Shown piece after piece: positions 1 to 5,118 of a stretch of DNA of 5,118 bases. This DNA comes from Vicinamibacteria bacterium (GTDB lineage Bacteria > Acidobacteriota > Vicinamibacteria > Vicinamibacterales > 2-12-FULL-66-21), in NCBI GenBank assembly GCA_025937075.1, contig JAICSD010000344.1, positions 1 to 5,118 of the forward strand. Direction: 5' to 3'. A program made the position numbers and the translations under genes. The notes beneath the pieces were generated by a model that did no database searches, was not told where the DNA came from, and saw only the letters and a list, made by a program, of their open reading frames with translations. How positions within the stretch are numbered: position 1 is the stretch's first letter; the number at the start of each line of letters is the position of its first letter.

Positions 1-2
1 AG

Positions 3-467
3 TTCCTCAAAGGCGAGATCGAAAACATCCCGCTGCCAGACGATTCGGTCGACGTCGTGATTTCCAACTGCGTCATCAATCTGTCCGGCGACAAGGACCG
101 CGTCCTCGCGGAGGCCTTCCGCGTGCTCAAGCCCGGCGGCCGCTTTGCCGTGTCGGACGTCGTCACACGTGGCGGTGACGTGCCGGATACCGTGCGCCGC
201 AGCATGGAGTTGTGGATCGGGTGCGTCGCCGGTGCGCTCGAGGAGAGCGCGTATCGCGAGAAGCTTGCGAACGCGGGGTTCGAAGACGTCGGCGTCGAAC
301 CGACACGGATCTATCGGGCCGAGGACGCGAAGCAGTTCCTCGCGGGCGCCGGGCTGAGCGGCGACGACGTGCTGGCGCAGGTCGACGGGCGGTTCATGAG
401 CGCGTTCGTTCGCGCGGTCAAACCGGTTCAGAAGAAAAGCTGTTGCGCGCCTTCATGTTGCGCGTGA
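3..467 (+). CDS. arsM: Arsenite S-adenosylmethionine methyltransferase ArsM (5' end outside the window)
   Basis: ArsM transfers methyl groups from S-adenosylmethionine to arsenite in the cytoplasm, giving methylated arsenicals, some of them volatile. The frame is open from base 3, so the gene begins upstream and 154 residues are visible; the GTG at 57 is internal. Visible signatures are the ArsM-typical run ending in [11 protein letters not shown], with a Cys at visible residue 23, the class I methyltransferase post-motif [12 protein letters not shown] at residues 42-53, and [13 protein letters not shown] with a Cys at residue 74. These two Cys are about 50 residues apart, like Cys174 and Cys224 of the characterised Cyanidioschyzon ArsM that bind As(III). 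The SAM-binding motif I and the first arsenic-binding Cys lie outside the window. The protein ends in [11 protein letters not shown], a tail with two vicinal Cys pairs seen in many bacterial ArsM proteins and plausibly a metalloid-binding extension. The next gene converges from the right, 43 bases away. No ArsR operator is visible because the promoter is outside the window. The family call is firm; the exact methylation products are not determined. Confidence 0.93.
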   Translation, partial: FLKGEIENIPLPDDSVDVVISNCVINLSGDKDRVLAEAFRVLKPGGRFAVSDVVTRGGDVPDTVRRSMELWIGCVAGALEESAYREKLANAGFEDVGVEPTRIYRAEDAKQFLAGAGLSGDDVLAQVDGRFMSAFVRAVKPVQKKSCCAPSCCA

Positions 468-475
468 CCGTCTTC

Positions 476-510
476 ACGCCGCACGCCGCACGCCGCACGC
501 CGCACGCCGC
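476..510. repeat. Five perfect tandem copies of ACGCCGC
   Basis: The heptamer ACGCCGC occurs five times without a mismatch (starts at 476, 483, 490, 497 and 504). Read on the minus strand the unit is GCGGCGT. The array occupies 35 of the 43 bases between the arsM stop codon and the stop codon of the convergent porin gene, ending at the base before the porin stop. It has no internal dyad symmetry and no T-run, so it does not look like an ordinary hairpin terminator. It is most simply a short microsatellite expanded by replication slippage. Confidence 0.95.
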
Positions 511-1755
511 TCACCGCCGATCGCCAAACGCAAGCTGTGACCGGAACACGATGGCGTGCTCGGCGGGACGCGCGTCGTTGCCTTCAAACGTCGTCTGCTC
601 CCAGGTCGCGTAGAACTTTACGAACGGGTTCAGGATCCAGTTGGCGCCGACGGTGACTTGCCGCGCCTCACGACTTGCCCCCGGCGCAGCGAGCCCGAGG
701 TCGAACGCGTCACGATCGATCGTCAGCGCGCTGTAGCGCGCGACGATCTGCAGCGCGCCCCATTCGTGGTTCTGGGGATCGAAGTCGTGGATCGGGTGAA
801 TCATCGCCGGCGAACCGGTCTCGCCGGTCAGCAGCCATGACCCGCTGAGGTCCCACGCGTGATTGCTCACCTCTGCGGCGCCCCGCGAACCCGCGACGGC
901 CTGCGTCGATCGCACGTACTCCGCGAAACCGCCGAACGGCCCGCGGTAATAGAAGACGGCTGGCGCGACGCGCGTGTGTTTCCCGTCGGCGGTCGCGCCC
1001 GCATACGCAAAGAACGTCTGCTGGACCGACGTCGCGAAGGACGGGAGCGGACCTCTGGACGAACCGGCGCTCGCGCCGACGTGCACGCCGAGGCCGTGCA
1101 GCGGGGACGCGGCGCCGAACGGCTGCGCGATGACACGTCCGGCGAGGTCCTTCGCGTCGTTCGTGTCGACGTCGGTCGAACTGCTGGTGCCGTCTGGGAT
1201 CCCGTTGTAGAGGCCCACCGCGTACGACAGTGTCGCGGCCGCGACCTCGCCCTGCACACTGACGCCGATGTCCCGATTCGGAACGAGCGCCGACGCGAGC
1301 GAACGCTCGGGAAAGAGCAGGTACGGATCGCTCAGCAGCAGCTCGTAGCCGATCGGCGTTTTGTCCTTCCCGATGCGGACGTGGAACATCGGCGAGAACA
1401 GGATCCCGATGTTGGCGTCCTGCACGACCGCCTTGCCGTTGCCGAAATCGGGAACGAGCTTGAAATCGAAATAGTGTGCGAGCCGTCCGGTGAACATCGG
1501 CCGCGCCTTGCGCACGATGAATGTGTCGGTGATCGGCGCGGGATCGTCCGTCGAGAATCGCCCGTCCACTTGCGAGACCATCCCGAACGTCAGCCGGTTG
1601 CGGCCGTCCGCGGATTGAATGAAGAACCCGCCGTCGAAACCGGTCACCACAGCCGGCGGCGGCGCGGGAGGCGATGAACTCGCGCTCTGTGCCGCACCCG
1701 GCGCGGCAGCGGCCAGCAGCACCATCAGCATCCACACCACAGCCCGGACGAACAC
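511..1755 (-). CDS. Phosphate-selective porin O/P family outer-membrane protein
   Basis: A 414-residue predicted outer-membrane beta-barrel of the OprO/OprP type (Porin_O_P family), which forms anion or phosphate channels. The N-terminus is a signal peptide: an Arg, a hydrophobic stretch (VVWMLMVLLAAAAP) and a cleavage-like GAAQ-S site near residues 22-24, followed by a Ser/Pro-rich linker. Family signatures in order are FIVRKARPMFTGRL, YFDFKLVPDFGNGKAVVQDA, the strand FSPMFHVRIGKDKTPIG, LFPERSLASALVPNRDIGV, YAVGLYNGIPDG and, near the end, NWILNPFVKFYATWEQTTF. The GTG at 1755 is preferred over the GTG at 1761 because AGAAGGAG ends at 1763, leaving seven bases before 1755 but only one before 1761. 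The product ends QLAFGDRR, four residues beyond the Phe where barrels of this kind usually stop. It lies alone on the minus strand, just downstream of a GH13 remnant and convergent with arsM. The porin family is clear. Phosphate specificity is inferred from the family, and entry of arsenate through it is only a possibility. Confidence 0.9.
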   Translation of the reverse strand: MFVRAVVWMLMVLLAAAAPGAAQSASSSPPAPPPAVVTGFDGGFFIQSADGRNRLTFGMVSQVDGRFSTDDPAPITDTFIVRKARPMFTGRLAHYFDFKLVPDFGNGKAVVQDANIGILFSPMFHVRIGKDKTPIGYELLLSDPYLLFPERSLASALVPNRDIGVSVQGEVAAATLSYAVGLYNGIPDGTSSSTDVDTNDAKDLAGRVIAQPFGAASPLHGLGVHVGASAGSSRGPLPSFATSVQQTFFAYAGATADGKHTRVAPAVFYYRGPFGGFAEYVRSTQAVAGSRGAAEVSNHAWDLSGSWLLTGETGSPAMIHPIHDFDPQNHEWGALQIVARYSALTIDRDAFDLGLAAPGASREARQVTVGANWILNPFVKFYATWEQTTFEGNDARPAEHAIVFRSQLAFGDRR

Positions 1756-1762
1756 GTACACG

Positions 1763-1770
1763 CTCCTTCT
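1763..1770 (-). promoter_or_regulatory. Ribosome binding site of the porin gene
   Basis: Read on the minus strand this is AGAAGGAG, a strong Shine-Dalgarno. It sits seven bases before the GTG at 1755, a standard spacing, and one base before the GTG at 1761, which is too close. It therefore decides the start in favour of 1755. It lies immediately after the stop codon that ends the GH13 remnant. Confidence 0.75.
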
Positions 1771-2034
1771 ATCCTATATAGCCAAAGGATCCGACGCGCG
1801 GGTGGACGCCGCAAAACCCCGCGACATCGTAACCGTCGTCCTTGTTGGGCGACGGATAGAAGGGAAGGAGCCAGAGGCAGGTGACGCCGAGGCCAGGTAG
1901 GGCAGCCGCTCTGTCAGCTCCGGAAAATCGCGGATGCCGTCGCCGTTGGAGTCGAGGTACGCCTCGACATTGAGGCAATAAATGACGGCGTCCTTGTACC
2001 AGAGGTCGTGAATCACGCACGGTCGCTGGAGCAA
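1769..2034 (-). pseudogene. Remnant of a GH13 alpha-amylase/trehalose synthase-like gene, frameshifted and truncated
   Basis: Read on the minus strand, the first part encodes [20 protein letters not shown] followed by [18 protein letters not shown]. The adjacent frame continues with [23 protein letters not shown] and [10 protein letters not shown]. Together these match the N-terminus of GH13 enzymes of the trehalose synthase (maltose alpha-D-glucosyltransferase) group, including the LWYKDA opening, the DxNGDGIGDF-type calcium-loop motif and the [15 protein letters not shown] segment. The frame changes at about 1891-1894, where the sequence looks as if one copy of a tandem GGCC had been lost. 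The intact protein would be over 500 residues with catalytic Asp, Glu and Asp further on. Here homology stops after about 75 residues, close to 1780, followed by a stop at 1769-1771. The start is either the TTG at 2034 or, more like the family, the GTG at 2016. The GNAT gene ends 14-32 bases upstream on the same strand, so the two were probably co-transcribed. No catalytic residue remains, so it cannot make an active enzyme. A sequencing error could explain the frameshift but not the truncation. Confidence 0.8.
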
Positions 2035-2048
2035 GGGATGTGCCGTGC

Positions 2049-2546
2049 TCAGCCGGCTGACCGCTGTTCGGCGCGTATCCGTTTCGTCAGCACGCGGGCG
2101 TAACCGCGGAAGTCGAGGGCGTCATAAAGGCGTCTGGCGTCCACGTTGCGCTCGAGGACGCCGAGGCGAATTTCGCGCACGCCACGCGCCGCTACGAACG
2201 ACTCCGCCGCGTCCATCAGCCGTCGCGCGATACCGCGTCGCCGCCAGGCGGCCGCGACGAACACGTCGTGCACGAACGCGTGCCGGTCGGGGTTGTCCGG
2301 CCCGCCGCGTTTGTCGCTGACGATGCAGATGAACCCCGCGAGCGCCTCGCCCTGCGCCGCGACGAAGATCGCGCCGTCGTGCGCCGCACACTCGTCGCGC
2401 AGGTATCGCAGGTACTCGGCGGCGATGTCGCTGCCGGCCGGCCAGTCGGGTTCGAGCGCGCGATGGTAGTCCTGATGGTCCGCGATCAACGCGAGGAGCT
2501 GGCGGTCATCGTCTCGCGTCGCGGCTCGGATCTGCACGTCGTCCAC
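2049..2546 (-). CDS. GNAT family N-acetyltransferase
   Basis: A 165-residue cytoplasmic acetyltransferase expected to move an acetyl group from acetyl-CoA to an amine that cannot be named from sequence. The GNAT fold is visible in order: the opening [18 protein letters not shown] (beta1-alpha1), [17 protein letters not shown] (beta2-beta3) at residues 59-75, and motif [21 protein letters not shown], at 91-110. In motif A, R102-R-R-G105-I-A107 is the Q/R-x-x-G-x-G/A pyrophosphate-binding loop for CoA. Motif B follows as [19 protein letters not shown] at 128-146, with Asn134 and Tyr141 in the usual places. The frame is open back to a TTG at 2606, but GTG at 2546 is chosen because CGGAG stands five bases before it and the sequence then begins directly at beta1. 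It is divergent from the kinase gene and reads toward the GH13 remnant. The length is normal and the motifs are intact, so it looks functional. The family call is firm; the substrate is unknown. Confidence 0.88.
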   Translation of the reverse strand: MDDVQIRAATRDDDRQLLALIADHQDYHRALEPDWPAGSDIAAEYLRYLRDECAAHDGAIFVAAQGEALAGFICIVSDKRGGPDNPDRHAFVHDVFVAAAWRRRGIARRLMDAAESFVAARGVREIRLGVLERNVDARRLYDALDFRGYARVLTKRIRAEQRSAG

Positions 2547-2551
2547 AGTCA

Positions 2552-2556
2552 CTCCG
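2552..2556 (-). promoter_or_regulatory. Ribosome binding site deciding the GNAT start
   Basis: On the minus strand this reads CGGAG, five bases before the GTG at 2546. It overlaps the alternative in-frame GTG at 2552, so that codon is unlikely to be used. It is moderate in strength. Confidence 0.5.
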
Positions 2557-2622
2557 ATGCCAGTATGGCGCACGAAAGGAGCGCCGATCCCACGCGCTAT
2601 CCCCAACGCATCATTCAGTGGC

Positions 2623-2628
2623 TACAAT
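2623..2628 (+). promoter_or_regulatory. Possible -10 box (TACAAT) of a rightward promoter
   Basis: TACAAT differs from TATAAT at one position and stands out in GC-rich sequence. A start of transcription near 2635 would place the Shine-Dalgarno at 2647-2652 and the ATG at 2659 correctly behind it. No good -35 hexamer lies 16-18 bases upstream (the sequence there is CCCC-rich), so the call is weak. It would also be the nearest promoter for the kinase gene at 2726. Confidence 0.3.
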
Positions 2629-2646
2629 GTCCGGAACGCGGGGGCA

Positions 2647-2652
2647 GGGAGG
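2647..2652 (+). promoter_or_regulatory. Strong Shine-Dalgarno for an ATG at 2659, not for the kinase ATG
   Basis: GGGAGG followed by six bases and then ATG at 2659-2661 is a near-ideal bacterial start site. The kinase start at 2726 is 73 bases further on, in a different frame, and has no Shine-Dalgarno of its own. Confidence 0.5.
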
Positions 2653-2658
2653 CGCAGG

Positions 2659-2721
2659 ATGGCGGAGTCATTTCTCGTCGTCGTGCTCGGCGCGTCGGCA
2701 GGCGGCATCGGCAGTGTGACC
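2659..2721 (+). pseudogene. Short reading frame resembling the N-terminus of a CheB-type methylesterase
   Basis: From the ATG at 2659 the frame reads MAESFLVVVLGASAGGIGSV and then T. A hydrophobic beta strand followed by GASAGG is how CheB protein-glutamate methylesterase domains begin; the Ser in that motif belongs to their Ser-His-Asp catalytic triad. After about 2721 the same frame stays open to a stop at 2902-2904, but it then runs in an alternative frame of the kinase gene and becomes Arg/Ala-rich and meaningless. The piece is only 21 residues, so chance similarity cannot be excluded; the strong ribosome binding site in front supports a once genuine gene start. It is either a stub of a cheB-like gene cut when the kinase gene came to lie here, or an upstream frame with a regulatory effect on the kinase. 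No catalytic triad can form. Confidence 0.35.
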
Positions 2722-2725
2722 ATCC

Positions 2726-4990
2726 ATGAACGCAGACACGCTGAGTCGCTATCGGCTGCTCGAACGGATCGGCGCCGGAGGCATGGGCGAAGTGTGGAAG
2801 GCCCACGACGGCAAGCTCGATCGCCTCGTCGCCGTCAAAGTACTGCTGCGCGGCGCGCTCGGGTGCCTCGGCGACGACACCGGCCGCGAGCGATTCCGGC
2901 GTGAGGCGCTGACGCTCTCCCGGTTGTCGCATGCCGGGATCGCGACCCTGTTTGACTTCGACGCGGACGGGGATCGCCAGTTTCTCGTCATGGAATTCGT
3001 GGCGGGCGGCACGCTCGAGGCGCGGCTGCGAGAGGGGCCGCTGCCGCTCGTGCAGATCCAGTCGCTTGGCGCCGAGATCGCCGACGCGCTGGAGGACGCG
3101 CACCGCCACGGCGTCCTGCATCGCGACCTGAAGCCGGGGAATATTGCGCTGACGACGGATGGGCGGGCGAAGATCCTGGACTTCGGCCTCGCGCTGCTCC
3201 TGTCAGCCGACGCGGTGACGGGCCGGCTGACCCACGCGGGCACTGTCATGGGTTCGCTGGCGTACATGGCGCCCGAACAACTCGCGGGCGAGGCAGAAGA
3301 CCCGCGAACGGACGTCTACGCGCTTGGCGTGACGCTGTTCGAGATCGCCACAGGACAGCGGCCGTTTGCCCAGGAGCGGCCGCAGGCGCTGATGTTCGCG
3401 ATCATCAATACGCCGGCCCCTTCATTGCGATCGCTACGGCCGGAAGCGACCGCCGAGTTCGACCGTCTGATTGCGAGCTGTCTCGAGAAGGACCGCTGGC
3501 GCCGGCCTGTTTCGGCAGCGGCCGTCGCGGACGCGTTGCGGCGGCTGCCCGCCGAGGGCTCGATCCAGCCTTCGCCTGCCGCGACGCGGGGCACAATCCG
3601 CGGCATCGCCGTCCTGCCGTTTCGCAACATGTCGCAGGATCCGACACAGGAATATTTCGGCGATGGCCTGACCGAGGCGGTGATCTCTGAACTGGCCCGC
3701 ATCAGGGCCTTGCGCGTCATCTCGAGGACCTCCGCGATGCAGTACAAAGGCAGCGCGCTGTCGCTCCCGGAGATCGCCAGGGAGCTGAACGTGGAGGCGA
3801 TTCTCGAAGGCTCCGCGCAACTCGTCGGCGAGCGTGTGCGGCTGAATGTCCAGCTCGTCGCTGCGCGCACGGACGAAACGCTGTGGGCCGATCGGTACGA
3901 CCGACAGCTCGAGGACGTCCTCGGCCTGCAACGCGAACTCGCTGAAACGGTCGCCCGCGAGATCGCGGTGCAGCTGACTCCGAGCGAGGTGACACAGCTC
4001 GCGCGCCGTCACGTCGTGAACCCGGCGGCGCATCTCGAATATCTCAAGGGACGCCACTCATCGTGGGGCGGATCGCCCGAAGGGGTCGATCTCGGCCTCC
4101 GTCACGTGAGGCGAGCCCTCGAACTCGATCCCGACTTCGCCGCGGGGTGGTCGGCCCTCGCCGATTGCCACATCATTCGCGCGACGCGAGGGATGGCGCC
4201 CGCGGCGGAAGCCGCGGCGGAGGCCACGGCGGCCGCCCGACGGGCCCTCGACCTCGATCCCTTCCTCGCCGATGCTCACGTGTCCCTCGGCGTCGTCCAG
4301 ATGCACACGGGAGACCTGCACGGGGGCATCCGCTCCCTGCGCCATGCCATCGAACTGAACCCGGCTCTCGCGCTCGCGCACAACATGCTGGCGCGCGCGC
4401 TGTCCTCGTTCGAGAGACACGAGGAAGCGCTGGTCGCCGCACAGACCTCGGTCAGTCTGGATCCGCTCGCGGTCATGCTGCACACGATCCTCGCCGACGT
4501 GTACTACTTCGCGCGCCAGTACGAGAAGGCGGTGGTGTCGTATCGCATGGCCCTCGAGCTCGACCCCCGTTTCGCCAGCGCGCATACCGACCTCGCGCGC
4601 GCGCTCGAAGCGCTTGGACGCTTTGGCGAGGCTCGCGCGGCATACGAGACTGGACGACGTTTGTCCGGTGGCATTGCCGGCCCTTCGTTCGGGCTTGCGC
4701 ATCTCGAGGCCGCAGCCGGTAACGTTGCGGAGGCGCGGCGCATTCTCGGCGGGCTCACGACGGCGCGAGGGCAGCGTGTCGTCTCGGCATGGGGAATCGG
4801 CGCCGTCCACGCAAGCCTTGGTGACATCGACGAGGCGTATCGCTGGCTGGAGATTGCCGTGCAGGAGAAGGCGTCTGGGCTGATCCTGCTCCGCGTGCAT
4901 CCTCGTCTCGATCCGATTCGATCCGACGCGCGCTACTGGCCGCTCGTCCGCCGCGTGGGTCTCGACGATGACACGATCGCGGATCGCTGA
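2726..4990 (+). CDS. Ser/Thr protein kinase with TolB/FlgO-like domain and TPR repeats
   Basis: A 754-residue Hanks-type (PknB-like) signalling kinase. Residues 9-274 form the kinase domain with every key residue present: glycine loop GAGGMG at 16-21, Lys38 in VAVKV, Glu60 in the C-helix, HRDLKPGN at 132-139 (catalytic Asp134, Asn139), DFG at 152-154, APE at 182-184 and Asp196. The activation segment holds Thr165, Thr169, Thr173 and Ser177 as possible autophosphorylation sites. Residues 292-417 (GIAVLPFRNMS, YFGDGLTEAVISEL, LRVISRTSAMQYKG) form the TolB-N/FlgO-like domain common behind such kinases and in CadC-like regulators. Residues about 436-720 form TPR repeats, with helix-end motifs LDP/LNP at 468-469, 511-512, 545-546, 579-580 and 613-614; the last four are exactly 34 residues apart. 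The linker at 275-291 has no hydrophobic stretch, so the protein appears wholly cytoplasmic. The ATG at 2726 is the only sensible start: an in-frame TGA lies at 2717-2719 and the kinase fold begins at residue 9. It has no Shine-Dalgarno, which is odd. Substrate and signal are unknown; the TPRs probably bind a protein partner. Confidence 0.93.
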   Translation: MNADTLSRYRLLERIGAGGMGEVWKAHDGKLDRLVAVKVLLRGALGCLGDDTGRERFRREALTLSRLSHAGIATLFDFDADGDRQFLVMEFVAGGTLEARLREGPLPLVQIQSLGAEIADALEDAHRHGVLHRDLKPGNIALTTDGRAKILDFGLALLLSADAVTGRLTHAGTVMGSLAYMAPEQLAGEAEDPRTDVYALGVTLFEIATGQRPFAQERPQALMFAIINTPAPSLRSLRPEATAEFDRLIASCLEKDRWRRPVSAAAVADALRRLPAEGSIQPSPAATRGTIRGIAVLPFRNMSQDPTQEYFGDGLTEAVISELARIRALRVISRTSAMQYKGSALSLPEIARELNVEAILEGSAQLVGERVRLNVQLVAARTDETLWADRYDRQLEDVLGLQRELAETVAREIAVQLTPSEVTQLARRHVVNPAAHLEYLKGRHSSWGGSPEGVDLGLRHVRRALELDPDFAAGWSALADCHIIRATRGMAPAAEAAAEATAAARRALDLDPFLADAHVSLGVVQMHTGDLHGGIRSLRHAIELNPALALAHNMLARALSSFERHEEALVAAQTSVSLDPLAVMLHTILADVYYFARQYEKAVVSYRMALELDPRFASAHTDLARALEALGRFGEARAAYETGRRLSGGIAGPSFGLAHLEAAAGNVAEARRILGGLTTARGQRVVSAWGIGAVHASLGDIDEAYRWLEIAVQEKASGLILLRVHPRLDPIRSDARYWPLVRRVGLDDDTIADR

Positions 4991-4996
4991 TCGCCC

Positions 4997-5032
4997 GGCA
5001 GGCCTCCTCGCCCAGGCTTCGGCGGCCCTGCC
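4997..5032. terminator. Possible hairpin between the kinase gene and the convergent partial gene
   Basis: GGCAGGCC at 4997-5004 pairs with GGCCCTGCC at 5024-5032 with one bulged base and a 19-base loop that can itself fold weakly around a CTTCGG. A short TCTTTG follows. Its place between two convergent stops (4990 and 5050) suits a terminator, but the loop is long and there is no proper T-run, so the call is weak. Confidence 0.3.
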
Positions 5033-5049
5033 TCTTTGAGCCATCTCGC

Positions 5050-5118
5050 CTACGCTTCAATCAGGTCGATGCCGAGATGCGAGACTCTCGGCTTGTCTTT
5101 GATGCGTCCCACCGCGTA
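5050..5118 (-). CDS. C-terminal end of an unidentified protein (gene continues beyond the window)
   Basis: Read on the minus strand from the window edge there are 22 codons and a TAG stop at 5050-5052. The product begins YAVGRIKDKP and ends RVSHLGIDLIEA. The composition (Ile, Lys, Asp, Glu and Leu rather than the Arg/Ala/Pro of shadow frames) looks like real protein, and the stop lies 59 bases from the kinase stop in a sensible convergent arrangement. I do not recognise the family from so short a piece and assign no function. It could still be a chance open frame. Confidence 0.45.
   Translation of the reverse strand, partial: YAVGRIKDKPRVSHLGIDLIEA

Noticed and set aside
476..510. Heptamer array as a CRISPR array or a rho-independent terminator
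   Set aside because: The units are seven bases with no spacers, so it is not CRISPR. There is no dyad symmetry or T-run, so it is not a classical terminator.
859..1677. Long plus-strand open frame of 272 codons opposite the porin gene
   Set aside because: It is Arg/Ala/Val-rich, has no recognisable domain or ribosome binding site, and lies wholly antisense to a well-supported porin. High GC content produces such frames.
3..1755. arsM and porin as one arsenic-handling operon
   Set aside because: The genes are convergent and cannot share a transcript. Any link through arsenate entry by a phosphate porin is speculative.
1773..1780. AT-rich TATATAGG (minus strand) as a -10 box for the porin gene
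   Set aside because: Transcription from it would start inside or next to the Shine-Dalgarno at 1763-1770, and there is no -35 hexamer at a proper distance. It is more likely a junction remnant.
2268..2729. Plus-strand open frame of 153 codons opposite the GNAT gene
   Set aside because: It runs antisense to an intact GNAT domain and its product resembles nothing. It ends over the kinase start only by chance.
4058..5044. Minus-strand open frame of 328 codons opposite the TPR region
   Set aside because: It is an antisense shadow of the kinase gene, with Arg-rich low-complexity translation and no family signature.

Overview
The window is GC-rich (clearly above 60% by eye) bacterial chromosome. 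The mix of a soluble Ser/Thr kinase fused to a TolB-like domain and TPRs, a phosphate-selective porin of the O/P family, and a trehalose-synthase-like GH13 fragment fits a soil or sediment member of the Acidobacteriota, perhaps the Vicinamibacteria. This placement is inferred from gene content and style, not from any marker gene.

Layout, left to right. (1) Positions 3-467, plus strand: the C-terminal part of an arsenite S-adenosylmethionine methyltransferase (ArsM), cut by the window edge. (2) Positions 476-510: five perfect copies of a 7-bp repeat filling almost all of the gap between two convergent stop codons. (3) Positions 511-1755, minus strand: an outer-membrane porin of the OprO/OprP type with a signal peptide. 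(4) About 1769-2034, minus strand: a frameshifted and truncated GH13 (alpha-amylase/trehalose synthase-like) remnant ending next to the porin ribosome binding site. (5) Positions 2049-2546, minus strand: a GNAT acetyltransferase, just upstream of the GH13 remnant. (6) Positions 2547-2725: the divergent intergenic region, with a possible -10 box, a good Shine-Dalgarno and a short reading frame resembling the start of a CheB methylesterase. (7) Positions 2726-4990, plus strand: a 754-residue Ser/Thr protein kinase with a TolB/FlgO-like domain and a TPR superhelix. (8) Positions 5050-5118, minus strand: the last 22 codons of an unidentified gene convergent with the kinase.

There is no evident multigene pathway. 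ArsM detoxifies arsenite, and the porin could admit phosphate (and arsenate), but the two genes are convergent and not an operon. The kinase stands alone as a probable cytoplasmic signalling protein. The segment from about 1770 to 2725 looks eroded: a broken GH13 gene lies on one side of the GNAT gene and a possible CheB stub on the other. I see no CRISPR array, tRNA, rRNA, insertion sequence or phage gene, and no convincing new multigene system. The points most worth a second look are the out-of-frame reading frame over the kinase start, the GH13 remnant and its junction, and the heptamer array next to an extended porin C-terminus.
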